The translations under genes and the position numbers were made by a program. The notes beneath the pieces were generated by a model. That model worked only from the letters and a program-made list of their open reading frames with translations, ran no database searches and had not been told where the DNA came from. Shown in pieces: positions 53,894 through 61,644 of a stretch of DNA of 64,000 nt (within the stretch, counting starts at the first letter, position 1; each line of letters opens with the position of its first letter). Source of the DNA: Chitinophaga pinensis. Its GTDB lineage: Bacteria > Bacteroidota > Bacteroidia > Chitinophagales > Chitinophagaceae. Location: positions 5,642,001-5,706,000 of the forward strand of contig LR632930.1 of the NCBI GenBank assembly GCA_902167325.1, written 5' to 3'.

Positions 53894-54889
53894 TCAGGAA
53901 AACACCCTTGGGCGGCGTTGCTCCAGCAATGCAAAGTCTGCCAGTACCATGGCGGTAACGGCTTCCAGCACTACAGGCACGCGCAGGGCTATGCACAGAT
54001 CGTGACGGCCTTTTACGGAAAAGGTTTCCACTTCACCGGTAGTGATGTTGAGCGTTTGCTGCTCTTTGGGGGTAGATGATGTAGGCTTCACCGCGATGCG
54101 GAACACCAGCTGGTTCCCGTTCGTGATACCTCCAACCACGCCACCTGCATGGTTAGTAGCGGTTTTGCCTTCCATATCGATGATGGGGTCGTTGTGTTCG
54201 AGTCCCTTCATTTTTGCAGCGGCAAACCCTGCTCCAAACTCAATACCTTTTACCGCGGGGATAGCGAATACCGCATGTGCCAGGTTCGATTCTATTGAGT
54301 CGAAGAATGGCTCTCCCCATCCGATGGGTAAACCATCTACCCTGCACTCCACGATACCGCCTACGGAATCCTTCGCTTTAATGGCTTCTTCCAGTCCCTG
54401 TTCAGGATCGGCGATGCCACCTACTTCGGTGATCTCTGCTTTAACGGAAATGCTTTCTCCCAGTATCTTTTTGGCGATTACGCCTGCCGCCACCAGGTTA
54501 AGGGTAAGGCGGCCGCTGAAATGCCCGCCGCCACGGTAATCTTCGAATCCGCCAAACTTCTTCGACGCTACAAAGTCTGCATGCCCGGGACGGGGAAATT
54601 CCCGCAGCTTGGCATAGTCTGCACTGCGGGTATTATTGTTTTCGAAAAGGATGGTTACCGGGGCGCCGGTGGTATGGTCGTTGAACACGCCGGACTTCAG
54701 GAACGGCAGGTCATCTTCCTTCCGTGGTGTGGTGCCCCGCGCGCCGCCTTTACGGCGCTCCAGGTCGGCCAGAAAGTCTTCCTGCCGCAGCGGAATACCC
54801 GCGGGAACGCCGTCGATATTGACGCCCACGCTTTCCCCATGCGACTCTCCGAATACATTCACCCTGAAAAATCTGCCGAAACTGTTCAT
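53894..54889 (-). CDS. aroC: Chorismate synthase
   Basis: Final shikimate-pathway enzyme; makes chorismate from EPSP using reduced FMN. FGRFFRVNVFGESHGESVGVNIDG at the N terminus holds the GESHG signature. RPGHADFVASKKFGGFEDYRGGGHFSGRLT, GVVGGITNGNQLVFRIAVKPTSS and RHDLCIALRVPVVLEAVTAMVLAD are the other family blocks. The length is 331 residues. Last gene of the aromatic operon, 5 bp after aroA. Confidence 0.97.
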   Translation of the reverse strand: MNSFGRFFRVNVFGESHGESVGVNIDGVPAGIPLRQEDFLADLERRKGGARGTTPRKEDDLPFLKSGVFNDHTTGAPVTILFENNNTRSADYAKLREFPRPGHADFVASKKFGGFEDYRGGGHFSGRLTLNLVAAGVIAKKILGESISVKAEITEVGGIADPEQGLEEAIKAKDSVGGIVECRVDGLPIGWGEPFFDSIESNLAHAVFAIPAVKGIEFGAGFAAAKMKGLEHNDPIIDMEGKTATNHAGGVVGGITNGNQLVFRIAVKPTSSTPKEQQTLNITTGEVETFSVKGRHDLCIALRVPVVLEAVTAMVLADFALLEQRRPRVFS

Positions 54890-54894
54890 GTTGT

Positions 54895-56172
54895 TTAGTG
54901 TTTTACGGTTTCCCCTTCAATAGCCACCGTAGCGCCGAGGAGCTGCAGGTGATCATAGAATTCGGGGTAAGATTTGTTGATGGCTTCCGCATCTTCCACG
55001 ATTACGGGTCCATCAGCTGTGAGGGCTGCAACGGCGCAGGCCATGGCAATACGGTGATCGTTGTGCGAACTTACGCGCGCTCCTTTGATACCAGTGCCGC
55101 CATGCACATGCATGATATCCCCATCGAGGTCGATACGGATACCCATTTTACCAAACTCCTGCTGAAGGGTAAGGCCACGGTCGCTTTCTTTGTGCGCCAG
55201 GCGGCTTACGCCTTTAATAACCGTGGTGCCTTTGCAGTTGGCTGCCAGGGCTACCAGCGGCGGAAAGAGGTCCGGGCAGTCGGTAGCATCGATCTCGAAA
55301 GGTTTCAGTCCGCCTTTGCCTACGATGATGGTGAACATACCGGGCAGAATTTCGGCCCCTGCTTTTTCGAGGGCTTCCATAATGGCCTTATCTGACTGGG
55401 CAGACTGTGTATTCAGGTGATGCACTTCCGCCTTGCCGGCCACGGCTGCGGCCACGAGGAGGAAAGCAGCGCCGCTCCAGTCACCTTCCACGGTGTATTC
55501 ACAGGCGCGGTAAGACTGTGCGCGTTCGAAATGGAACTTCTCGAAGTTCTCGTTGCGCACCTTCACCCCGAAATGCTCCATCAATTGCAGTGTGAGTGCA
55601 ATGTAGGGTTTGCTTTTCAGGTTATCGACCGTGATGGTTGCTTTCTCCGCCACGCTTCCGAAGGCCATGAGGAGTCCGGTGAGGAACTGGGAGGAAAGGG
55701 AACCGTCTATGGTAATGTCTTTAGCCTGAAGGGGACCTTTGATATCGAGGGGGAGTTTGCCGCCATTGCTTTTGACCTGTACGCCCAGCTGTGGGAGTAC
55801 GGCTTCAAAGAAATCCATGGGCCTTGTAATGAGGCTGCCATGGCCGCTGATGGTGATATTACGGTCGGCCAGCGCGGCAATAGGCGTAAACATCCGGATG
55901 CCGAGGCCTGATTCTCCGCAGTTGATCTCGTCGTAGAAAGGAGCCACTCCCTTGCTGGTGATGTGGATCTCTTCATCTACGCGCTTTACCATGGCACCGA
56001 GGTTTTCGGCTACTTCCAGTGCGGCGAGGCAGTCGTTGCTCAGGCCCGGGTTACGGATAACCGTTTTTCCATTGGCGAGAAGCGCCGCCGCCACCGCGCG
56101 CTGCATGGCGCTTTTGGATGGATTGGCGGTCACGTTGCCGCTGATGGTGCCGGGTTGTATCGTTGCTATCAT
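54895..56172 (-). CDS. aroA: 3-phosphoshikimate 1-carboxyvinyltransferase (EPSP synthase)
   Basis: Joins phosphoenolpyruvate to shikimate-3-phosphate. GNVTANPSKSAMQRAVAAALLANG carries the N-terminal lysine motif; CGESGLGIRMFTPIAAL, DGSLSSQFLTGLLMA and VSRLAHKESDRGLTLQQEFGKMG are the remaining blocks. SHNDHRIAMACAVAAL completes the set. At 425 residues the length is normal. It lies 2 bp after aroB and 5 bp before aroC. Confidence 0.96.
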   Translation of the reverse strand: MIATIQPGTISGNVTANPSKSAMQRAVAAALLANGKTVIRNPGLSNDCLAALEVAENLGAMVKRVDEEIHITSKGVAPFYDEINCGESGLGIRMFTPIAALADRNITISGHGSLITRPMDFFEAVLPQLGVQVKSNGGKLPLDIKGPLQAKDITIDGSLSSQFLTGLLMAFGSVAEKATITVDNLKSKPYIALTLQLMEHFGVKVRNENFEKFHFERAQSYRACEYTVEGDWSGAAFLLVAAAVAGKAEVHHLNTQSAQSDKAIMEALEKAGAEILPGMFTIIVGKGGLKPFEIDATDCPDLFPPLVALAANCKGTTVIKGVSRLAHKESDRGLTLQQEFGKMGIRIDLDGDIMHVHGGTGIKGARVSSHNDHRIAMACAVAALTADGPVIVEDAEAINKSYPEFYDHLQLLGATVAIEGETVKH

Positions 56173-56174
56173 GG

Positions 56175-57200
56175 CTATATTTCTTGTAAGATCTGTTTCA
56201 GCTCATCGAGCAGGATCGGTTTGGTGATGGCCTCACCGATCCTGTTCAGGAGCACGAAATGAATGTGGTCTTTTTCACGCTTTTTGTCCAGCCGGAAGAT
56301 GTTGAACACCGCTTCCTTGTCGGAACCCATGGTCACCGGCAGGCGGTAATCATTGATCAAACGGATGAGGCGGTTGGTTTGTTCGGGTGGCAGCTGGTTG
56401 TATTTTTCGGAGATCTTAGCGGCTGCTACCATCCCGATGGCCACTGCTTTACCGTGGGCGATGTTCTCAATTTTCTCAACGGCATGGCCGAGCGTATGCC
56501 CGAAGTTCAGCCAGCGGCGTACACCGCTCTCGAACTCGTCTTCCAATACGAATTTTGTTTTGATCTCTACAGACCGCTGAACGAGGTACTGCAGCACTTC
56601 CACATCCTGCGCCAGGGCTTTATCCTTATTGGCTTCGAGGTAAGTGAACAGGTTTTCGTCGTAGATGCATGCATATTTGATGATCTCCGCGAATCCGTTA
56701 CACCACTCCCCTTCAGGCATGGTAGAAGGCAGCGAATAGTCGAACAGGATGAACCGGGGCTGATTGATGGTGCCCAGCATGTTTTTATGCATGCCATGGC
56801 TCACACCGTTCTTCCCGCCGATAGAAGCATCTACCTGCGCAAGCAGCGTAGTGGGAACGAAAGCGAAGGGAATGCCGCGCATGTAAATGCTGGCGGCAAA
56901 GCCGGTAACATCTGTCAGCATACCGCCGCCAATGCCCACGAGCATTGTCTTACGGTCGGCCTCCAGTTCTATCAGCCCGTCGATGATCTGTTCCATCACC
57001 TCCATCGTCTTGTGATCTTCCCCGTCGGGCACCACCAGCTTCTTCCAGCCGGCGAAGAGATGCCCGTAATGTTGGTCCACATTTTCGTCTACCAGCAGCA
57101 CAGTCCTTGATTTGTCGGCATACTCCCCAAGATTGGCGAGGCTTCCGCCGAGGTAATAATCGCAGGATGACTGCTGAAAACGGTGAGTTTGTTGTATCAT
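56175..57200 (-). CDS. aroB: 3-dehydroquinate synthase
   Basis: NAD- and metal-dependent cyclisation of DAHP to 3-dehydroquinate. Conserved parts are LVDENVDQHYG, VVPDGEDHKTMEVMEQIIDGLIELEADRKTMLVGIGGGMLTDVTGFAAS, and PTTLLAQVDASIGGKNGVSHG. LNFGHTLGHAVEKIENIAHGKAVAIGM carries the metal-binding histidines. Length 341. It follows the DAHPS-CM gene by 22 bp. Confidence 0.97.
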   Translation of the reverse strand: MIQQTHRFQQSSCDYYLGGSLANLGEYADKSRTVLLVDENVDQHYGHLFAGWKKLVVPDGEDHKTMEVMEQIIDGLIELEADRKTMLVGIGGGMLTDVTGFAASIYMRGIPFAFVPTTLLAQVDASIGGKNGVSHGMHKNMLGTINQPRFILFDYSLPSTMPEGEWCNGFAEIIKYACIYDENLFTYLEANKDKALAQDVEVLQYLVQRSVEIKTKFVLEDEFESGVRRWLNFGHTLGHAVEKIENIAHGKAVAIGMVAAAKISEKYNQLPPEQTNRLIRLINDYRLPVTMGSDKEAVFNIFRLDKKREKDHIHFVLLNRIGEAITKPILLDELKQILQEI

Positions 57201-57222
57201 ATTCGTACCGGAAAATATTGGC

Positions 57223-58308
57223 TTAGTCGTTCATCACTTTGTTCTGACGGTTGATGGATTCCAGGTGAACAGCGTCGAAGTATTTTCCAATGAAATCTTT
57301 GCTGAGGCCCAGTTTCTCACCAGCACGGATACCACGGTCGAGGATCTCGTTCCAGCGGTTGGTTTGCAGGATAGTGATGTTGTTATCTTTTTTGTACTGA
57401 CCGATCTTCTCTGCGATCTTCATACGGTTGCCCAGCAGCAGCAGGATCTCATCGTCGATACCGTTGATCTGGTTACGCAGTTTTTCCAGTGCGGTGTTGA
57501 AATCTTTATGATCGGTACGCTCGTGCCTCCAGGTGATGTTGTCGAGCATTTCACCGAACTTCTCGGGAGTGATCTGCTGTTTGGCATCGCTCCATGCATT
57601 ATCGGGATCCACGTGCGTTTCGAGCATGAGACCATCGTAATCCAGATCGATGGCTTCCTGGGCTACTGCCTGCAGGATGTCGCGACGGCCGCTGATGTGG
57701 CTCGGGTCGCAGATCATTGGTAATTCAGGATGACGACGTTTCAGTTCGATCGCCAGGTGCCACATGGGGGCGTTGCGGTATTCGGTATTACCGTAGCTGG
57801 AGAAGCCGCGGTGAATGAGGCCAACTTTTTCGATACCGGCTTTCTGGATACGCTCCACCGCACCGATCCACAGTTCCAGGTCGGGGTTGATGGGGTTCTT
57901 GATGAGCACGGGTACTTTTACACCTTTCAGCGCGTCAGCGATTTCCTGAACGGAGAAAGGGTTTACGGTGGTGCGGGCGCCGATCCAGAGGATGTCTACA
58001 CCAAAGTGCAGCGCATCTTCCACCTGCTTGGCGGTAGCTACTTCCACGGTGATGGGCATGCCGGTGAGGTCACGCGCTTTCTGCAACCAGGGCAGGCCCT
58101 TGGTGCCAATTCCTTCAAAGGAGCCGGGCCTGGTGCGGGGTTTCCAGATACCGGCACGGAGTACATCTACCTTACCGGTTTTTGCCAGCGCGAGGGCGGT
58201 GGCCAGTACTTGTTCTTCCGTTTCTGCAGAGCAGGGACCGGAGATGATCAGCGGCTTCTTGTCCGAAGCCGGATCGGCGAATTTTGTTTTTGCTAAGATC
58301 TGTTCCAT
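57223..58308 (-). CDS. Bifunctional DAHP synthase (type I-beta)/chorismate mutase (AroQ)
   Basis: A 361-residue fusion. Residues about 1-260 form DAHP synthase, the entry step of the shikimate pathway (PLIISGPCSAETEEQVLATA, VDVLRAGIWKPRTRPGSFEGIGTKGLPWL, IWIGARTTVNPFSVQ-type block, PMICDPSHISGRRDIL, LDYDGLMLETHVDPDNAWSDAKQQITPE). Residues about 270-355 form an AroQ chorismate mutase (LEKLRNQINGIDDEILLLLGNRMKIAEKIGQYKKDNN). DAHPS with a C-terminal mutase is known from Porphyromonas and other Bacteroidota, where the mutase domain mediates prephenate feedback inhibition. It thus joins the first common step to the first Phe/Tyr branch step. Confidence 0.96.
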   Translation of the reverse strand: MEQILAKTKFADPASDKKPLIISGPCSAETEEQVLATALALAKTGKVDVLRAGIWKPRTRPGSFEGIGTKGLPWLQKARDLTGMPITVEVATAKQVEDALHFGVDILWIGARTTVNPFSVQEIADALKGVKVPVLIKNPINPDLELWIGAVERIQKAGIEKVGLIHRGFSSYGNTEYRNAPMWHLAIELKRRHPELPMICDPSHISGRRDILQAVAQEAIDLDYDGLMLETHVDPDNAWSDAKQQITPEKFGEMLDNITWRHERTDHKDFNTALEKLRNQINGIDDEILLLLGNRMKIAEKIGQYKKDNNITILQTNRWNEILDRGIRAGEKLGLSKDFIGKYFDAVHLESINRQNKVMND

Positions 58309-58345
58309 TTTGTTATCGTGATGTGTTAGTTATTGAAAAGGGTGA

Positions 58346-59188
58346 TTACTTCAGAATCTTTCTGATTTTATTGCTCTTCTGGATGAGCTTATAGAAGGTA
58401 TCGTAGTCTTCTGCCTGCAACAGCTGCTTCATCTGTTCCAGCTGGCGGATATGCTCGTCGAGCACATCCAGCACGTTGTTCCGGTTATGTTTGAAGATGG
58501 GTACCCACATGTCAGGCGAGCTTTTCGCGAGGCGTACGGTAGATTCGAAACCACCGCTGGCCAGTTCAAAGATCCTGCCCTGCTCCTTCTCCTTCTTCAG
58601 AACCGTTAATGCCAGTGCGAAAGAAGTGATGTGGGAGATGTGGGAAACGTAGGCCGTGTGCAGGTCATGCTCTTCACCGTTCATGTACACGATGCGCATG
58701 CTCAGCTTATCCACCATGGCTTCCACCATTTCCAGTGCATCTTCATCACTGTTCTTCACATCGCAAAGCACCATGGTTTTGCCGGAGAAGAGGTTCCTTA
58801 CCGCTGCTTCAGGGCCGGAATACTCGGTGCCGGCCATCGGGTGGGCGGCAACAAAGCGACCTCTGTTGGGATGACCGGCAACGAGTTGCAGTAATTTATG
58901 TTTGGTAGAACCCACGTCCATAATTACCTGTCCGGGCTTAGCTTTATCAAGGATGCTGACGATGGTTCCCAGCATAGCATCTACCGGGATGGCCATGATC
59001 ACCAGTTCGGAGCGCTCCATAGCGTCTTCAAGGGTGGAGCCTTCGTCGATGATGCCCAGTTCCTTCGCTTTTGCCAGGTTATCGGTGCTATGATCCACCC
59101 CGATGATCCAGTTGGCTACTCCCCGCTCTTTGAGGCTGAGGGCCAGTGAGCCACCGATGAGGCCTACGCCTACTACCGCTGCTATCAT
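58346..59188 (-). CDS. tyrA: Prephenate dehydrogenase
   Basis: NAD(P)-dependent oxidative decarboxylation of prephenate to 4-hydroxyphenylpyruvate on the Tyr branch. Rossmann motif IAAVVGVGLIGGSLALSLKERG at the N terminus, then IMDVGSTKHKLLQ and RFVAAHPMAGTEYSGPEAA (with the catalytic His). HDLHTAYVSHISHITSFALAL is the C-terminal dimerisation block. The 280-residue length fits a monofunctional enzyme without an ACT domain. The ATG overlaps the stop of the aminotransferase gene by 4 bp. Confidence 0.96.
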   Translation of the reverse strand: MIAAVVGVGLIGGSLALSLKERGVANWIIGVDHSTDNLAKAKELGIIDEGSTLEDAMERSELVIMAIPVDAMLGTIVSILDKAKPGQVIMDVGSTKHKLLQLVAGHPNRGRFVAAHPMAGTEYSGPEAAVRNLFSGKTMVLCDVKNSDEDALEMVEAMVDKLSMRIVYMNGEEHDLHTAYVSHISHITSFALALTVLKKEKEQGRIFELASGGFESTVRLAKSSPDMWVPIFKHNRNNVLDVLDEHIRQLEQMKQLLQAEDYDTFYKLIQKSNKIRKILK

Positions 59189-60369
59189 ACGTGGGCTTTT
59201 TTACGATCTACAATTTTTTCCCGCACCCGGCCGATGGCTTCGGCGAACACCTGTTCGTCGCGGCAGAGGCTCACACGGATGTAGCCTTTACCGTTTTCTC
59301 CGAAAATACCGCCGGGGGTGATAAAGACGTGCGCCTGCTGCAGTACTTCCTCGCTCACGGCAAAACCATCTGCATAGCCTGCAGGGATCTGCGCCCATAC
59401 GAACATACCCACCTGGTTACGGTCGTAGGTGCAGCCGATGAGGTCCAGCAGTTCAAATACTTTGTTTCGGCGGCCTGCGTAAATGGCGTTCAGTCCGTCG
59501 TACCAGTCTTTCCCCAGCTCCAGCGCGGCTACTGCAGCCATCTGTACTGGCTGGAACATGCCGGAGTCCATATTGGATTTGAAACGCAGCACATCGTTCA
59601 GGAATTCCGCTTTGCCGGCGAGCATTCCCACGCGCCATCCGGCCATATTACCGGATTTGCTGAGGCTGTTCAGTTCGAGGGCTACTTCCTTAGCGCCGGG
59701 CGTAGCCAGTAAGCTGGCGGGCCTGTCGTTCAGGATGAAGCTGTACGGGTTATCGTGACAGAGCAGGATGTTATGTTTGGTGGCGAAGGCCACGAGTTTT
59801 TCGAAAGTGTCTTCCTTAGCCTGTGAGCCGGTGGGCATGTGGGGATAGTTCACCCACATCAGTTTTACTTTGGAAAGGTCGCGCTGTTCCAGTTTGGCGA
59901 GGTCGGGCTGCCAGTCGTTGGCCGCTTCGAGGGTGTAGGTCACGGGCGTAGCACCGGAGAGCTGCACTGCGGAGCGGTAGGTAGGGTACCCGGGGTCCGG
60001 GATGAGGGCTTCGTCACCTTCCTCGAGGAACGTCATGCAGATGTGCATGATACCTTCTTTGGAGCCGATGAGGGGCAGCACTTCGGTATCCGGGTTGAGT
60101 GTAACACCGTAGAAGCGGTTGTACCAGTTGGCCATGGCCTGCCGCAGTGCGGGGATGCCTTTATAGCCCTGGTAAGCATGTGTATCAGGCCTGGCCGCAT
60201 GCGTGGTGAGTGCAGCGGTAACGGAGGGGTGCGGGGGAAGATCCGGACTGCCGATGCCGAGGTTAATCACGCGGGCGCCGGCTTTATTCATGTCGTCGAT
60301 CTCCCGGAGTTTCCGTGAAAAGTAGTATTCCTCGGTATGCTGCAATCGTTTGGCTACGGATGGTTGCAT
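59185..60369 (-). CDS. Class I/II PLP aminotransferase, probably aromatic
   Basis: A 394-residue fold-type-I aminotransferase. NLGIGSPDLPPHPSVTAALTTHA at the N terminus, DEALIPDPGYPTYRSAVQLSGA, the PLP lysine in LNSLSKSGNMAGWRVGMLAG, and YIRVSLCRDEQVFAEAI. The closest families are LL-diaminopimelate-aminotransferase-like and aspartate/aromatic aminotransferases. Lying between pheA and tyrA, it most likely transaminates phenylpyruvate and 4-hydroxyphenylpyruvate to Phe and Tyr. The specific substrate is inferred from context. Confidence 0.92.
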   Translation of the reverse strand: MQPSVAKRLQHTEEYYFSRKLREIDDMNKAGARVINLGIGSPDLPPHPSVTAALTTHAARPDTHAYQGYKGIPALRQAMANWYNRFYGVTLNPDTEVLPLIGSKEGIMHICMTFLEEGDEALIPDPGYPTYRSAVQLSGATPVTYTLEAANDWQPDLAKLEQRDLSKVKLMWVNYPHMPTGSQAKEDTFEKLVAFATKHNILLCHDNPYSFILNDRPASLLATPGAKEVALELNSLSKSGNMAGWRVGMLAGKAEFLNDVLRFKSNMDSGMFQPVQMAAVAALELGKDWYDGLNAIYAGRRNKVFELLDLIGCTYDRNQVGMFVWAQIPAGYADGFAVSEEVLQQAHVFITPGGIFGENGKGYIRVSLCRDEQVFAEAIGRVREKIVDRKKAHV

Positions 60370-60391
60370 TGGTGTTAGATTATTGTTGGTA

Positions 60392-61222
60392 TCAGGTATG
60401 CGTATTGCCTTTTTTGTAGATCCCCAGCACTGTCAGCTGCTCCGTGAGGGGCGCGATTTTCTCGAGCGCCTGGTGGAAGTGGTCGGGGGAATCAAATTCC
60501 ATGTCGGCATGAAAATAATAATGCCACTCTTTCGCCGGTATGGGGAAGCTCTGGATTTTACTCAGGTTGATGCCTTCTTCCGCGATCATGGTGAGCACGC
60601 GGGCGAGGCTTCCCCGCTCATTGGAAGTCTGGAAATATACGGAAGATTTATTAGCATCAGCCGGCGTCTTCACTCCATTCCGGGAAATAGCCAGAAAGCG
60701 GGTATAGTTGTTTTTAGCCGTGTGGATGTTGCGGCCGATAACGTCCAGCCCGAAGATGTCGGCCGCCAGCTGACCGGCGATGGCTGCGGTGGTCTTCAGC
60801 TTCTTTTGGCTCACATGTTTGGCGCTCAGTGCAGTGTCTTCCGTTTCCACCAGCTTGATGTGCGGGTATTTGGCGAGGAAGTCCATACACTGCAGGAGGG
60901 CCATGGGGTGTGAGTGTACTTCGCGGATATCGTCGATCGTTTGTCCGGGCAGTACCATAAGGTTCTGATTGATCTGCAGGTACAGTTCCCCGGTGATGTG
61001 CAGACCGGAGTTTTTGAGCAGGGAGTAGTTGGGCAGGATGCTGCCAGCGATAGAGTTTTCGATGGCCATCATGCCGGCGTCTACCTCGGCTTCCCCGTTC
61101 TTCACTTTACGGACGAGTTCCGAAAAGGAGGCACAGGACTCGATGGCGGTTTGTTTGCCGAAGTAGTTCTGGGCGGCTATCTGGTGGAAACACCCTTCAA
61201 ATCCCTGGATCGCGATGCGCAT
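60392..61222 (-). CDS. pheA: Prephenate dehydratase with ACT regulatory domain
   Basis: Converts prephenate to phenylpyruvate. The catalytic part (about 1-180) starts RIAIQGFEGCFHQIAAQNYFG and contains GMMAIENSIAGSILPNYSLL, VHSHPMALLQCMDFL and the TRFLAI motif with the active-site Thr. The ACT domain spans about 195-270 (RGSLARVLTMIAEEGINLSKIQSFP) and probably gives Phe feedback inhibition. There is no fused chorismate mutase; that activity sits on the DAHP synthase. First structural gene of the operon, behind a double attenuator. Confidence 0.96.
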   Translation of the reverse strand: MRIAIQGFEGCFHQIAAQNYFGKQTAIESCASFSELVRKVKNGEAEVDAGMMAIENSIAGSILPNYSLLKNSGLHITGELYLQINQNLMVLPGQTIDDIREVHSHPMALLQCMDFLAKYPHIKLVETEDTALSAKHVSQKKLKTTAAIAGQLAADIFGLDVIGRNIHTAKNNYTRFLAISRNGVKTPADANKSSVYFQTSNERGSLARVLTMIAEEGINLSKIQSFPIPAKEWHYYFHADMEFDSPDHFHQALEKIAPLTEQLTVLGIYKKGNTHT

Positions 61223-61247
61223 ATATGATGTTTAAAATTCTGTTAAG

Positions 61248-61282
61248 TAATAAAAAGGGCCCCGCTTGTGGCGGGACCCTTT
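61248..61282 (-). terminator. Attenuator terminator 2 of the aromatic operon
   Basis: On the minus strand AAAGGGUCCCGC (61282-61271) pairs with GCGGGGCCCUUU (61265-61254) around CACAA. That is 12 pairs, one being G-U on this strand only, followed by a U-tract (TTTTTATT to 61249). It lies 26 nt before the pheA ATG, so the operon is expressed only if it is bypassed. Confidence 0.93.
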
Positions 61283-61324
61283 CTTTCATTTGACCGGCGA
61301 ACCGTTGTCACAAGAGAGTCCCGC
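61271..61324 (-). promoter_or_regulatory. Candidate antiterminator 2
   Basis: GCGGGACUCU (61324-61315, codons 20-23 of leader peptide 2) can pair with AGGGUCCCGC (61280-61271), the 5' arm of terminator 2: ten continuous pairs with one G-U. The two folds exclude each other. The arm starts 10 nt after the last aromatic codon. It is thus free when a ribosome waits in the Phe/Tyr run, and covered when the ribosome reaches the stop. Confidence 0.8.
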
Positions 61325-61382
61325 TTTCTTTTGCGTAAAAGAAAAAGTAAAAATAGCAGGCATAAAATCGTTTCTGTGACAT
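61308..61382 (-). CDS. Leader peptide 2 (Phe/Tyr-rich, 24 codons)
   Basis: ATG at 61382, TGA at 61310-61308. The peptide begins MSQKR, continues FYACYFYFFFY, and ends AKESGTLL. Nine of 24 residues are Phe (5) or Tyr (4), clustered at residues 6-16, with no Trp. It lies between attenuator terminators 1 and 2 in the pheA leader. This is the expected form of a control codon run for sensing charged tRNA(Phe) and tRNA(Tyr). Confidence 0.88.
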   Translation of the reverse strand: MSQKRFYACYFYFFFYAKESGTLL

Positions 61383-61412
61383 ATCTGGTTTTTACCGGTT
61401 TGCATAAGTTCT

Positions 61413-61443
61413 AAAAAGAAAAGGCCCCCTTTTGCAGGAGGCC
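61413..61443 (-). terminator. Attenuator terminator 1 of the aromatic operon
   Basis: On the minus strand GGCCUCC (61443-61437) pairs with GGGGGCC (61429-61423) around UGCAAAA: seven pairs, one a G-U wobble. The U-rich tract TTTTCTTTTT follows (61422-61413). It lies 44 nt after the stop of leader peptide 1. Confidence 0.88.
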
Positions 61444-61489
61444 CGTTATATTTTTTCATCTGTTTGGATCAGCAAAAAACGAACCTCCT
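61436..61489 (-). promoter_or_regulatory. Candidate antiterminator 1
   Basis: AGGAGGUUCGUU (61489-61478), beginning inside the stop codon of leader 1, can pair with AACGGGCCUCCU (61447-61436). This gives twelve continuous pairs including two G-U, and the second strand contains the 5' arm of terminator 1. A ribosome at the stop codon would cover it and allow termination; one stalled on aromatic codons upstream would leave it free. Confidence 0.82.
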
Positions 61490-61547
61490 AATTCTGGTAC
61501 CAGAAAAAGTAAAAGCCGTAAAAGTATCCAAAAGTGTGCTGTTGCAT
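61488..61547 (-). CDS. Leader peptide 1 (Phe/Tyr/Trp-rich, 19 codons)
   Basis: ATG at 61547, TAG at 61490-61488. The peptide is MQQHTFGYFYGFYFFWYQN: five Phe, four Tyr and one Trp, ten aromatic residues of 19. It starts about 24 nt after the predicted transcription start and is followed by a mutually exclusive antiterminator/terminator pair. The composition matches the operon, which serves Phe, Tyr and (through chorismate) Trp synthesis. Confidence 0.92.
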   Translation of the reverse strand: MQQHTFGYFYGFYFFWYQN

Positions 61548-61577
61548 CAGATGTGTTATTTGCTTTGTTTGATATGA

Positions 61578-61608
61578 CAAAAGTAAAGCAGGATTTCATT
61601 TTATCAAA
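61578..61608 (-). promoter_or_regulatory. Promoter of the aromatic operon
   Basis: On the minus strand TTTG (61608-61605), a 19-nt spacer and TACTTTTG (61585-61578) match the Bacteroidota -33/-7 consensus exactly. The expected start is near 61571, giving a leader of about 350 nt before pheA. Confidence 0.8.
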
Positions 61609-61644
61609 CAGGTAAGTGGAAAAATAAATTTCCTCTAACCAAGC

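Noticed and set aside
61255-61282. Simple terminator of an unknown plus-strand transcript
   Set aside because: On the plus strand one pair becomes a C-A mismatch and the following T-run is interrupted; the minus strand gives full pairing and a U-tract.
61285-61341. Alternative leader frame in attenuator 2 (ATG near 61341, containing IFTFSF)
   Set aside because: It has only three Phe and its stop lies almost at the terminator. The overlapping frame from 61382 has nine Phe/Tyr and ends at the right place to cover the antiterminator.
61478-61489. AGGAGG as a Shine-Dalgarno site for a gene after leader 1
   Set aside because: No start codon with a meaningful frame follows at SD distance, and Bacteroidota rarely use SD sites. 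Its 12-bp complementarity to the terminator arm explains it better.
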